From the NCBI GenBank assembly GCA_051881335.1, contig JBJEPR010000173.1, forward strand, positions 1-11,158: DNA of 11,158 nucleotides. The letters are read 5' to 3'. Shown here piece by piece: positions 1 to 6,673 of this stretch (the first letter of the stretch is position 1; each line of letters opens with the position of its first letter). The notes beneath the pieces were generated by a model that saw nothing but the letters and a program-made list of their open reading frames with translations, was not told the origin of the DNA and searched no databases. A program made the position numbers and the translations under genes. The stretch is from Fimenecus sp051881335 (lineage in GTDB: Bacteria > Bacillota > Clostridia > Oscillospirales > Acutalibacteraceae).

Positions 1-34
1 AACTACGAAAGCAAAAATAATGCAATCTACGAAC

Positions 35-72
35 AATCCCCTTGCAATCTGATTTCCGATTGCAAGGGGATT
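35..72. terminator. Perfect 15-bp hairpin, probable intrinsic terminator
   Basis: Bases 35-49 and 58-72 are perfect reverse complements (15 bp, GC-rich in the middle) around an 8-base loop. The hairpin lies just beyond the stop codon of the minus-strand membrane protein gene that ends at 83, so it probably ends that transcript. The T-rich flank (TTTGCTTT, then TTATTTTTT) is on the plus-strand side, while the minus-strand exit is only ATTGTTCG. It may therefore serve mainly a plus-strand gene ending left of the window, or act in both directions. Confidence 0.75.
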
Positions 73-82
73 TGCTTTATCC

Positions 83-865
83 TTATTTTTTATGCTCGTC
101 TTTTTTCTCGTCTAACTTTTCAAACAGCATTTGAAGCGCGTCCTTATACCGTTCCAATTTCAAATTCGGATATTCTTTATGCAGCCGCGCCAACATAGAT
201 TTGCTGCCTTTTAAATGCTCGGCAAAATCCGTCAGCGCCGCCGACTCCTTCACGCGCTCCGTCAATTCATTGAAATACGCGTCGGTTTCATCAATGCCCT
301 TCTGCATATGCTCATTGATGACGCCCTGCAAGTGTTTTAACATAGCCACCGTGTTTTTCAGGCTCGCAATGGTGGTGGTCAAATCCACAATCAATACGGT
401 ATACAAAATAAAAACAATCCAGTAAAGCACCGTATCGGGAATTTTCGCCGTCCAAAGGATAAGCCACGGCTGTATCACGCGGACAATCAACACCACGCCC
501 ACCCCGAACAGCAAGCTGTTTTGCAGACAGATACGCCCTTTGACATTGAATTTTTTATTGGAATAATCCCACCAAGTGGAATGAAACAGCTTTTCGAGCA
601 CAAAATGCGTCACATATTCGAGCGCTGTGCAGGTAACGGCACCCACCAAAAACAGCAGGAAAATGTTGTCGATACGGTCATAAAACAAAACCATACAAAG
701 AATCATACCGACGCCGTAAATCGGACAAAGCGGACCGAACAAAAAGCCGCGTTTGACCGCCTGCTTCCTGCGCACGGCATACAAAGCAGTTTCCATAATC
801 CAGCCGCAAACGCTGTAAAGAACAAACCAAAGAAAATATTCAGCTACGGTTCTCAAAAGCTCCAC
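83..865 (-). CDS. CmpB-type (PF06541-like) multi-spanning membrane protein
   Basis: This 260-residue protein resembles the family annotated as 'putative ABC transporter permease, CmpB type', which is common in Firmicutes and has no firmly established function. The family signature is visible: a first hydrophobic helix ending in GWIMET, then RGFLFGPLCPIYG, further helices, a polar stretch with LEYVTHFVLEKLF and WWDYS, then GRICLQNSLLFG. About five to six membrane segments fill the first 165 residues. The last 95 residues are charged and helical, probably a cytoplasmic coiled coil, and end in a Lys/Glu-rich tail. I chose the GTG at 865 because AAAGGGAG lies about 10 bases upstream and the membrane domain begins right after it. 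An ATG at 946 would add 27 unlikely residues inside the preceding gene. The gene overlaps the end of the HD hydrolase gene by 26 bases, which suggests translational coupling. No ATPase partner is seen. Confidence 0.82.
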   Translation of the reverse strand: MELLRTVAEYFLWFVLYSVCGWIMETALYAVRRKQAVKRGFLFGPLCPIYGVGMILCMVLFYDRIDNIFLLFLVGAVTCTALEYVTHFVLEKLFHSTWWDYSNKKFNVKGRICLQNSLLFGVGVVLIVRVIQPWLILWTAKIPDTVLYWIVFILYTVLIVDLTTTIASLKNTVAMLKHLQGVINEHMQKGIDETDAYFNELTERVKESAALTDFAEHLKGSKSMLARLHKEYPNLKLERYKDALQMLFEKLDEKKDEHKK

Positions 866-1367
866 GCCGTTCCAACTCCCTTTCAATTTGTGCGTACATA
901 GGCTTGAAGGTATCCGCAAAGCCCAGCAAATCCCGCGTGGCGGCAATTTTGTCCGCTAAGGTCAGCACATACGCCTCTTTCGATTTCGGCGGCTCAACAA
1001 ACAACGGCCACATATGACTTAAAATCATATTTTTTTGCTTTTCCGTCAGCGGTCCGAAATATTCTTCGGCATTTTTCACCGCCGTTTTCGGATGATACCA
1101 AACATGATACTCCCCGTGCTTTTCCACATACCAATTATACAAATAAAAGTCGTGTAAAAGCGCGGCGCGGGCGGCTTCGCGCTGCTGCAAATGCAGTCCG
1201 CCGCAAAACCGATAGGTAAGATAAGACACATACACGCTGTGCCAAAAGGTGCTGACTGTTTTATGGTGCGGATACTGCCGCATCTGCTGTACGACCGCGC
1301 TTGAAAGCAAATCCCCAACCGCATCGCAGTAACCGTTAATCACCTGTTGCTGTTTTTCACCGTTCAT
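840..1367 (-). CDS. HD-domain phosphohydrolase
   Basis: A 175-residue cytoplasmic protein with an HD-superfamily metal site. H43, the H72-D73 pair in the motif LLHDFYLY, H92, H118 (in LSHMWPL) and D139 (in TLADKIAA) are spaced as expected for the H...HD...H...H...D ligand set of HD metal-dependent phosphohydrolases. The substrate cannot be told from sequence; relatives act on nucleotides or other phosphoesters. The ATG at 1367 is preceded by GGAAG at a spacing of 8 bases, a modest ribosome binding site. The large dockerin gene lies upstream on the same strand, but the hairpin at 1407-1442 stands between them. Expression therefore needs either read-through or a weak promoter in the roughly 40 bases before the start, and I see no convincing one. 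The CmpB-type gene starts inside its last codons. Confidence 0.85.
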   Translation of the reverse strand: MNGEKQQQVINGYCDAVGDLLSSAVVQQMRQYPHHKTVSTFWHSVYVSYLTYRFCGGLHLQQREAARAALLHDFYLYNWYVEKHGEYHVWYHPKTAVKNAEEYFGPLTEKQKNMILSHMWPLFVEPPKSKEAYVLTLADKIAATRDLLGFADTFKPMYAQIERELERRGAFENRS

Positions 1368-1406
1368 AGTTCTCGCTTCCGAAATAAAAGTCTTCCTCGT
1401 AGCAGA

Positions 1407-1442
1407 AAATAGGGACCGACCGCATTCGGCAGTCCCTTATTT
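1407..1442 (-). terminator. Intrinsic terminator after the dockerin protein gene
   Basis: The arms 1407-1416 and 1432-1442 pair (AGGGAC with GTCCCT, plus an A/T outer extension with one bulge), with a CCG/CGG inner stem and a CATT loop. On the minus strand the hairpin starts 14 bases after the stop codon at 1456 and runs into TATTTTCT. The plus-strand side also has a T-run (CTGTTTTTT), so it may work both ways, although no plus-strand gene ends here. Confidence 0.75.
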
Positions 1443-1455
1443 CTGTTTTTTCGGT

Positions 1456-4400
1456 TTATTTATAAAGCTGTGCGGTTTGGTCCAGCGGGTATTTCCCGGA
1501 CAGATGCAAATTCAGCATTGCCACATCGAAGAAATCCACAACGCCGTCGCCGTTCAAATCCGCCGCCACACTGTAAACGCCGCCTGCAATCACAGATGCA
1601 TCGACCATGGATGCGGTGCTCATTGTGCTGTAATCGGACGCGTCAATTACGCCGTCACCGTTGACATCACCGTACAAAATCACGGTTGCACTTTCGTAAA
1701 TAACGGAAGTATCTTTCGCGGATACACACTGTACCACACAACCCGTGCCAACCGCATCGCTGTCCGTTAACACGGTGCCGCCGCGCAGAACAATAATCTG
1801 TGTATCCTCATTTTGCAGTTCTGCTTTCAGTTCCGCAACCGAGGTATTCTCGGCGTTCAAGCCCACAAGATAGGTTGTACCCTGCGAACGGTCCACCGTA
1901 ATGTCGGTAGAGCCGTCCTCATTCGGCAAAATCTGCTTGATTTCCGTTTTCTCAAACCAAACCTCGTATGCGGGGGAAACATAGCTTTCTACGCCCGATT
2001 TATTAACAGCCTTGAAAGTATAGGTTGTTTTGGTTTCGCTGTCAATCGTTAAGGTATTGCCTGCAATGCGCGTCCAGCCGTCTCCGGTTGAATAATAATA
2101 GGAAATCCCCGTAGAATAATTGGGCACGGAAAGCGTAAAGGTAATCGGCTTGTCGGTTTGCACACCGAGTGCACCGGAAACGCCGACCTGTAAAATCGGG
2201 GTTTCGTTGGGGTCCGGGAAATTGCTGATGGTTAACAGCACGGTTTTCACCTTACCGTTATTGCCGGTTACCGTAACCAAATAGTTGCCGTTTTGGCTTA
2301 CGGGGAACGAGGTGCGGCGCGTATAATCGCGGCCGTCCACCGACACCGATGCAAGGCCCGAAGGACCGACAATCGTCTCAAAATTCACCAAATATGCCGA
2401 TTCGGTCGGTTCCGTTTCAGCCGGTGTTAAAATAATATCCGGCTCGGTGGTGTCAATCATCACACGGTAGCTGTCCGAAGTGGTGCTTTCCGTGCCCGCA
2501 CCGTTGATCGCTTTGAAGCAATACACGGCGTTGGTATCTTGTGTTAAGTTCAGTTCCGAGCCGTCGAATTCATACCAGCCCGTACCGTCATAGTAATAAT
2601 AGGTAATACCCGAAAGGCTTTCTTCTTCTGTTGAGAAATTGAAACGCGCACCCTCGGCAGTCCAACGACCGAAGGTCCCGTCGAATTCTACACGAATCAC
2701 CGGTTTTTGACGGTCGATTTGCACCACCTGCACCGTCGCCGCACTGTAAAGTCCTGCATTGCTGACGGCACGGAATTCGTACACATGTCTGCCCTCTTCG
2801 GTGGCTGTCAGCGTATTGCCCGCAAGTGTTTGCCATTCGCCGCTGTCCACGCGGTACTGGTAGGTGTAAATACCCGAATATGCATTACTTTCCAAGGTCA
2901 TTTCGACATTGTCCGCCACCCAGTCGGAGCTTTGATAGGTTTCGCCGTTATAAGTCGCCGTAATTGAAACCAGAGCGGGCTTTGTGCCATCTACCGTTAC
3001 GCCGTCGCTTGTCACCACAGCCGAAACATTGCCTGCCGCGTCCGTAGCGCGCACTTCTGCAAAGCCTCGGAAATTCGGTGCTTTGGTTGGTTTGTTTGCC
3101 GCATTATACACCGTCCAGTCGGAATAGGTATCGGTATCTGCATCATACCAACGGTATTCCACTTTTGCAATGCCCGAAACGCCTTCATCGGAAGCGTCAA
3201 TCGTCAATTCGATTTCTTCATTAAAGAACTTGCCGTAGGTCAGTTCGCTGATGAACCGTGCAAATCCGCCGGAATTTTTATGTGCAAGCTCAACCGCATC
3301 CACCGTCGGCGCAATTTTATCAATATTGTTGATTTCAACGGTTCTTTCACACGAAAGTCCATTGCCCGCCGTCAATTTCACGGTATAAGTGCCGTTTTCG
3401 TCCACGATAAACGCGCTGTAATTCTCGGTAATATCCGCGCCGTTCAAGGTGACGGATGTGACGCCCGAAGCGCCGACCGTAAGATTGTCAAGCGTCACCG
3501 CAAAGGACTGGTTGATTAGCTTCGTTTGCGCCGGTGTCAAGGTGAAATCGGGCTGAATATCGTCGCGCTGCACCGTATACCCTTGTGTTTCGGCACTTTC
3601 TACATTGACGGAATTGACTGCTTTGAAATAATAGGTTTCCTCTATATTTTCCGATACGGTCAGGCTATTGCCTTCAAGTATTACCCATTCGGGATTGCTG
3701 TCCGTTTTGTAAGAATAGGTCAACCCATCCATCGGATGTGTTGCCGACAGCGTAAAGGTGACATCTTCAGGCGTCCAACCGCCCGCATAGTCGCCGGTAT
3801 CCACCGAGACAACGGGCGTACCGTAAATAATCACGGGGAAATACGCCGTTGCGGACAGCCCCTCGTGCGTATAGGTCACGGGGATTTGCTGTTCCACATC
3901 TAAAAGCGTCGGGTCAAACATATCGTCATCGACTAAATAATCCGTTACGAGTTCCGATTCCGCATTGCTGTAATTGGCTGTGACCTCTAAGCCCTCTAAA
4001 TCAAGCGCGGTTTCTCCCTCGTAATAAATATAACGGGGATTGACAAGGTCAATGCTCGTCACCTTTTTGGATTCCAGCACAATCGGGAATACGCCGCGAT
4101 AGGTTTCACCCGCGCGGGTGACCGATACCAAAATGTACTGCTCGTTATCTAAAATCTTTTGATTGATTTCGGATACGGTATAATCCGTAACCTCAACCGA
4201 AAAATCGCTGTCCGCCCAATCGGTGGTATCGTAATAGCGACTAATATCTTCTTTATTATAGTTCAGAACCACTTTCAGCCCGGTTAAATCGAGTTCGGTT
4301 TCGCCCTCCACATAATTTTTGCGTGTCGGCGCGGTCAAGGTAATGCTATCCGGCTCCAATTCGACAACCTGAATGGTTTTGATGTCCTCGACATACGAAC

Positions 4401-6465
4401 CGTCCAGCTTGGTTGCACCCTCTCTGCCGAACACATACAAGTCGGTCGTACCGGCGGAATTGCCGTACACAACTCCGTTGTTATCCACCGTGGCAATGGC
4501 ATTTTCCTGATTGCCGCTTGTACTGCTCCAAGCACTTGTCCACGGACGGGCGCCCGCATCTGTCGGCACGCCCCAGTGCACATTTTTCACCGAAATACGC
4601 GAGGGAGAAAATGTGGCTGTATAGGTGCGCGGGAAATCCTTAATAACATAATCACTGCCGTAGATGGTCGCACTTGTCAAAGTATTCACGCTGTTGCCGC
4701 GAATGGTGACGGTCACACTTTTGGAAATGCCGCCGATGGTTGCGGTAATGGTCACCTTTTTGGTGTGGAAAATGGTCAAACCGCCGGCATCCACGCCATA
4801 CACCGCACCTTTTTCATCGACCACGGCAATGCTCGGGTCGGAAGAGGTCCAAACCACGGTCTGCAAAAGCGCCGTGTCATAATCTTCGGGAGAAATGTTA
4901 TCGACGCGCAAGGTTTCAATCGTACCTTCGTAAATATCGGTATCGCCGGTGATTTCAAAATCCGTAATCGCGTTGCCCGCCGTAACCGTCATTTCGGTTT
5001 CCAAAACCACTTCGCCCTGCGTCGCCCGCGCGTGAATGGTCATAATACCGCTTTGCTTCGGTGTTAAGATGCCGTCCGCCGTCAGTGTGGCAAGGCTTGT
5101 ATCAGCGGGCGTGTCCGCTGTTGCCCAAATGATTTCCTCTGTCAGCGGGTCGGTCATACCCCATTCCCGCACCACCGAGCTGCTCGTATTCAAACGGTCG
5201 GGTGTAACTTGAATCACATATTCGGCGGAAGCGTTGTTCGGAATCACGGGTTCGCCGATAATTTCAATGCCGGAGATCGTCGAATTGAGCAATTTGCGGT
5301 TGACGGTGACTTCCACCGATTTGGAAACGCCGCCGATGGTTGCGGTAATGGTTGCGGTTTTGCTGTATGTAAACGCACCGCTGCCGCCGTCCAAGCCCGT
5401 CACCAAGCCGCTTTGGTCCACAGCCGCAACAGACGGGTCGGAGCTTTCCCACACAAGGTCGCCCGTATAGGCACCCGCAGGGGTTAAATCCGTAATGGCA
5501 AGCTGGGTGGTTGCACCCTCGTCCACCTTCAAAGTACCGGTAATGTTAAAATCCTCAACCGGCAAATCTTCGGGGTCTAACACCGTAAAGGTGATTTTAT
5601 CGGTAAAGGAAGAATACAGCGAGCTTTCGGGATTGAGCCGCACGGTGGCCGTACCGGCGGAGGTGAAGGTCACAAGCCCGTCGGAAGTCACATTCGCGTG
5701 CTTACTCGATTCCGAGTCAAAAATCGTACTGCCCACGGTCCATTTCACGCCCTCGTGTAAACGCACGGGCGTGCAAACGCCGTAAAGCTGGACCTGTGCC
5801 CCGACGGCAACCGTCGTCGGCACGCTGTTTTTATTGGTGATATGTACGCCTGTCGGCGCGACATTGGCAATCACGCTTTTGGTTACGACAACCTCCACCA
5901 TATCCGTTGCCAAGACCGAGCCGTCCGCCGCACAAAGGGTAGCGGTGATTTCTACATTCATATTGTCAAGCGCATTTTGGAGACTGTCTGCCAAGGTATC
6001 ACCCGCCAAAGCACGCACAATCGCCACAATGGTATCATTGTTCAAATCGTCCAAATCCACGCCCATTTCATCGCATTTTGCTTGAATTTGGTTTTCGATT
6101 TCGTCTGCCAACGCATCACCGACTAAAGGCAAAGGACGGACATTTTCGTCCAGCCACTTCGTAATGATGGCGGCTTTGGAGTAGTCATAGCCCGTAACCT
6201 TACCGGTTTCGTCCACGCCTGCCAAAAGCGGCAGATTACTCTCCCAAGTGACATACGCCCCCTCGGGCACATCGCCCTCGGTAATGTAGTCAAGCTGAAT
6301 GGAGCGGTATTCCTGCACCTCTAACCGCTCGGTAACCTCCACGCCGTCCTGTGTAATGATAATGGTTGCCGAAGCCGCCAATACCGTAAAACAGGGCAAC
6401 AGTGCCGTCAACACTAAAATGCATGACAGCAACACGCTCCAAAATCTTTTTTGCGTTTTTTGCAA
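1456..6465 (-). CDS. Giant secreted Ig-repeat protein with C-terminal type I dockerin
   Basis: About 1669 residues; exported, then probably held outside the cell by a cohesin. The order, in residues from the TTG start, is: signal peptide (KRFWSV plus a hydrophobic core, ending near VLAASA, about 1-32); an Ig-like domain with a helical insert (35-196); an Ig-like domain (203-297); two A+B Ig pairs (303-495 and 500-702), where A is Big_2-like (WxSSDPS..AVD...VTG...ITATIGG); two Big_3-like domains (YVEGETELDLTGL, YYEGETALDLEGL; 706-883); five Ig-like domains of a 'YYFKAVNxxGVES' type mixed with two of an 'LTPA..' type (884-1509); a pre-dockerin domain (1510-1597); and the dockerin (1598-1658). 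There is no catalytic domain, LPXTG signal or SLH motif. I prefer the TTG at 6465 because AAAGGAG lies 9 bases before it, while the in-frame ATG at 6474 directly abuts that site. Its own promoter and terminator flank it. A structural, adhesive or scaffold role is inference. Confidence 0.88.
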   Translation of the reverse strand: MQKTQKRFWSVLLSCILVLTALLPCFTVLAASATIIITQDGVEVTERLEVQEYRSIQLDYITEGDVPEGAYVTWESNLPLLAGVDETGKVTGYDYSKAAIITKWLDENVRPLPLVGDALADEIENQIQAKCDEMGVDLDDLNNDTIVAIVRALAGDTLADSLQNALDNMNVEITATLCAADGSVLATDMVEVVVTKSVIANVAPTGVHITNKNSVPTTVAVGAQVQLYGVCTPVRLHEGVKWTVGSTIFDSESSKHANVTSDGLVTFTSAGTATVRLNPESSLYSSFTDKITFTVLDPEDLPVEDFNITGTLKVDEGATTQLAITDLTPAGAYTGDLVWESSDPSVAAVDQSGLVTGLDGGSGAFTYSKTATITATIGGVSKSVEVTVNRKLLNSTISGIEIIGEPVIPNNASAEYVIQVTPDRLNTSSSVVREWGMTDPLTEEIIWATADTPADTSLATLTADGILTPKQSGIMTIHARATQGEVVLETEMTVTAGNAITDFEITGDTDIYEGTIETLRVDNISPEDYDTALLQTVVWTSSDPSIAVVDEKGAVYGVDAGGLTIFHTKKVTITATIGGISKSVTVTIRGNSVNTLTSATIYGSDYVIKDFPRTYTATFSPSRISVKNVHWGVPTDAGARPWTSAWSSTSGNQENAIATVDNNGVVYGNSAGTTDLYVFGREGATKLDGSYVEDIKTIQVVELEPDSITLTAPTRKNYVEGETELDLTGLKVVLNYNKEDISRYYDTTDWADSDFSVEVTDYTVSEINQKILDNEQYILVSVTRAGETYRGVFPIVLESKKVTSIDLVNPRYIYYEGETALDLEGLEVTANYSNAESELVTDYLVDDDMFDPTLLDVEQQIPVTYTHEGLSATAYFPVIIYGTPVVSVDTGDYAGGWTPEDVTFTLSATHPMDGLTYSYKTDSNPEWVILEGNSLTVSENIEETYYFKAVNSVNVESAETQGYTVQRDDIQPDFTLTPAQTKLINQSFAVTLDNLTVGASGVTSVTLNGADITENYSAFIVDENGTYTVKLTAGNGLSCERTVEINNIDKIAPTVDAVELAHKNSGGFARFISELTYGKFFNEEIELTIDASDEGVSGIAKVEYRWYDADTDTYSDWTVYNAANKPTKAPNFRGFAEVRATDAAGNVSAVVTSDGVTVDGTKPALVSITATYNGETYQSSDWVADNVEMTLESNAYSGIYTYQYRVDSGEWQTLAGNTLTATEEGRHVYEFRAVSNAGLYSAATVQVVQIDRQKPVIRVEFDGTFGRWTAEGARFNFSTEEESLSGITYYYYDGTGWYEFDGSELNLTQDTNAVYCFKAINGAGTESTTSDSYRVMIDTTEPDIILTPAETEPTESAYLVNFETIVGPSGLASVSVDGRDYTRRTSFPVSQNGNYLVTVTGNNGKVKTVLLTISNFPDPNETPILQVGVSGALGVQTDKPITFTLSVPNYSTGISYYYSTGDGWTRIAGNTLTIDSETKTTYTFKAVNKSGVESYVSPAYEVWFEKTEIKQILPNEDGSTDITVDRSQGTTYLVGLNAENTSVAELKAELQNEDTQIIVLRGGTVLTDSDAVGTGCVVQCVSAKDTSVIYESATVILYGDVNGDGVIDASDYSTMSTASMVDASVIAGGVYSVAADLNGDGVVDFFDVAMLNLHLSGKYPLDQTAQLYK
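1492..1671 (-). other. Type I dockerin domain (within the giant protein)
   Basis: Two EF-hand-like calcium loops are visible, DVNGDGVIDASD and DLNGDGVVDFFD, each with D-x-N-x-D-G-x-x-D-x-x-D ligand spacing and followed by a short helix. In known dockerins, loop positions 10 and 11 help to choose the cohesin. Here they are Ala-Ser in the first repeat and Phe-Phe in the second. The two repeats are joined by a linker containing ASMVDASVIAGG, and about 12 residues follow the second helix. Confidence 0.9.
1672..1944 (-). other. Pre-dockerin beta domain (within the giant protein)
   Basis: The roughly 90 residues just before the dockerin contain TYLVGLNAENTSVAELKAEL and then VLRGGTVLTDSDAVGTGCVV. 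From general familiarity, similar 'GL..GTTVAELK....D...VGTG' segments often precede dockerins in secreted Clostridia proteins, where they seem to act as a small beta-grasp-like or Ig-like spacer. No enzymatic motif is seen. Confidence 0.6.
1939..3816 (-). repeat. Tandem Ig-like repeats of two types (C and D) in the giant protein
   Basis: The C type (about 90 residues: W..E....F.....GI.Y.Y...W..L.GN.LT......Y.FKAVN..G.ES....Y.V) occurs at 3544-3816, 2701-2973, 2434-2700 and 1939-2196, with a more diverged copy at about 3000-3309. The D type (about 78 residues: LTPA.T.......V..........G..SV...G.DYT....F.V..NG.Y.V..T..NG) occurs at 3310-3543 and 2200-2433. D follows C in both cases, so a C-D pair has probably been duplicated, with extra C copies around it. 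The copies are diverged at protein level and were aligned only by eye. Confidence 0.65.
3817..4350 (-). repeat. Two Big_3-like Ig domains in tandem in the giant protein
   Basis: Both units (4069-4350 and 3817-4056) start with a short strand, then [YV/YY]EGET.LDL.GL.V...Y, then a [V/L]TDY stretch, and end in FP[IV]V.., the pattern of bacterial Ig-like group 3 domains. The first copy is about 14 residues longer in its middle. These domains are common as spacers or carbohydrate-adhesion modules in secreted Firmicutes proteins. Confidence 0.7.
4360..5559 (-). repeat. Duplicated A+B Ig-like pair, 600-base period, in the giant protein
   Basis: Unit 1 is A1 5296-5559 plus B1 4981-5283. Unit 2 is A2 4696-4968 plus B2 4360-4683. 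The A domains share F.ITG......EG.....L....I.P and then VW.SSDPS.A.VD..G.V.G......ITATIGG.SKSV.VT. At DNA level, bases 5320-5352 and 4720-4752 match over 33 positions with one difference, at an offset of exactly 600 bases, or 200 codons. This points to an in-frame duplication of a two-domain unit. Confidence 0.75.
5959..6162 (-). other. Helical insert inside the first Ig-like domain of the giant protein
   Basis: The first Ig-like domain reads normally through VTWESNLP..AGVDETGKVTGYDYSKAAI. The chain then continues with about 68 residues that look alpha-helical (ALADEIENQIQ, DTIVAIVRAL, TLADSLQNALDNM) before the expected VEITATL strand resumes. This stretch has little beta character, is rich in Asp, Glu, Ala and Leu, and contains one Cys. 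Its function is unknown. Confidence 0.55.
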
Positions 6466-6474
6466 TGTGACCAT

Positions 6475-6481
6475 CTCCTTT
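6475..6481 (-). promoter_or_regulatory. Ribosome binding site deciding the start of the giant protein
   Basis: On the minus strand this reads AAAGGAG. It touches the ATG at 6474 with no spacer but lies 9 bases before an in-frame TTG at 6465. The geometry favours TTG as the initiation codon. Confidence 0.6.
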
Positions 6482-6526
6482 AAGGCTCAAAACAACAATA
6501 CCCTATTTTAGGATACTTATATGCAT

Positions 6527-6555
6527 ATTTTACCAAATAAAAATTTTTTATGCAA
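6527..6555 (-). promoter_or_regulatory. Sigma-A-type promoter for the dockerin protein gene
   Basis: On the minus strand, TTGCAT (6555-6550), a 17-base A/T-rich spacer and TAAAAT (6532-6527) form a good promoter. Transcription would start near 6520, giving a leader of about 55 bases to the TTG start. A 10-base palindrome, ATATGCATAT (6519-6528), overlaps the probable start point and could be an operator, though it may be chance in AT-rich DNA. Confidence 0.65.
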
Positions 6556-6624
6556 GAGAAAAAACGGGGAAAATGGTCTGCTTTTTTCGTATTATTTTTG
6601 TTTTTTGACAAACAAATAAAAAAT

Positions 6625-6653
6625 TTGCATTCGTTGACAGCATATTGTATAAT
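6625..6653 (+). promoter_or_regulatory. Sigma-A-type promoter for the SGNH hydrolase gene
   Basis: TTGCAT (6625-6630), exactly 17 bases, then a consensus TATAAT (6648-6653). Transcription would begin near 6660, only about 14 bases before the ATG at 6674, so GGAG at 6660-6663 would sit at the very 5' end of the mRNA. The tempting TTGACA copies at 6605 and 6634 have no -10 at a workable distance. Confidence 0.7.
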
Positions 6654-6673
6654 ACCGTCGGAGTTGGTGGAAG

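Noticed and set aside
521..901. Plus-strand frame of 126 codons opposite the CmpB-type gene
   Set aside because: It is antisense to a well-supported membrane protein gene, with no ribosome binding site and no recognisable family.
4576..5067. Open plus-strand frame of 163 codons opposite the dockerin gene, and other antisense frames between 1470 and 6511
   Set aside because: They mirror the codon pattern of the real minus-strand gene, lack ribosome binding sites, and show His/Arg/Cys-rich composition with no recognisable domain.
1939..5559. CRISPR-like or satellite-like repeat array
   Set aside because: The repeated segments are diverged, in-frame protein domain repeats of 230-600 bases inside one coding sequence, without uniform short repeats and spacers.
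6605..6639. Two perfect TTGACA hexamers (6605-6610 and 6634-6639) as -35 elements
   Set aside because: At 16-18 bases downstream there is no -10-like sequence. The second lies only 8 bases from TATAAT, inside the spacer of the better TTGCAT promoter.
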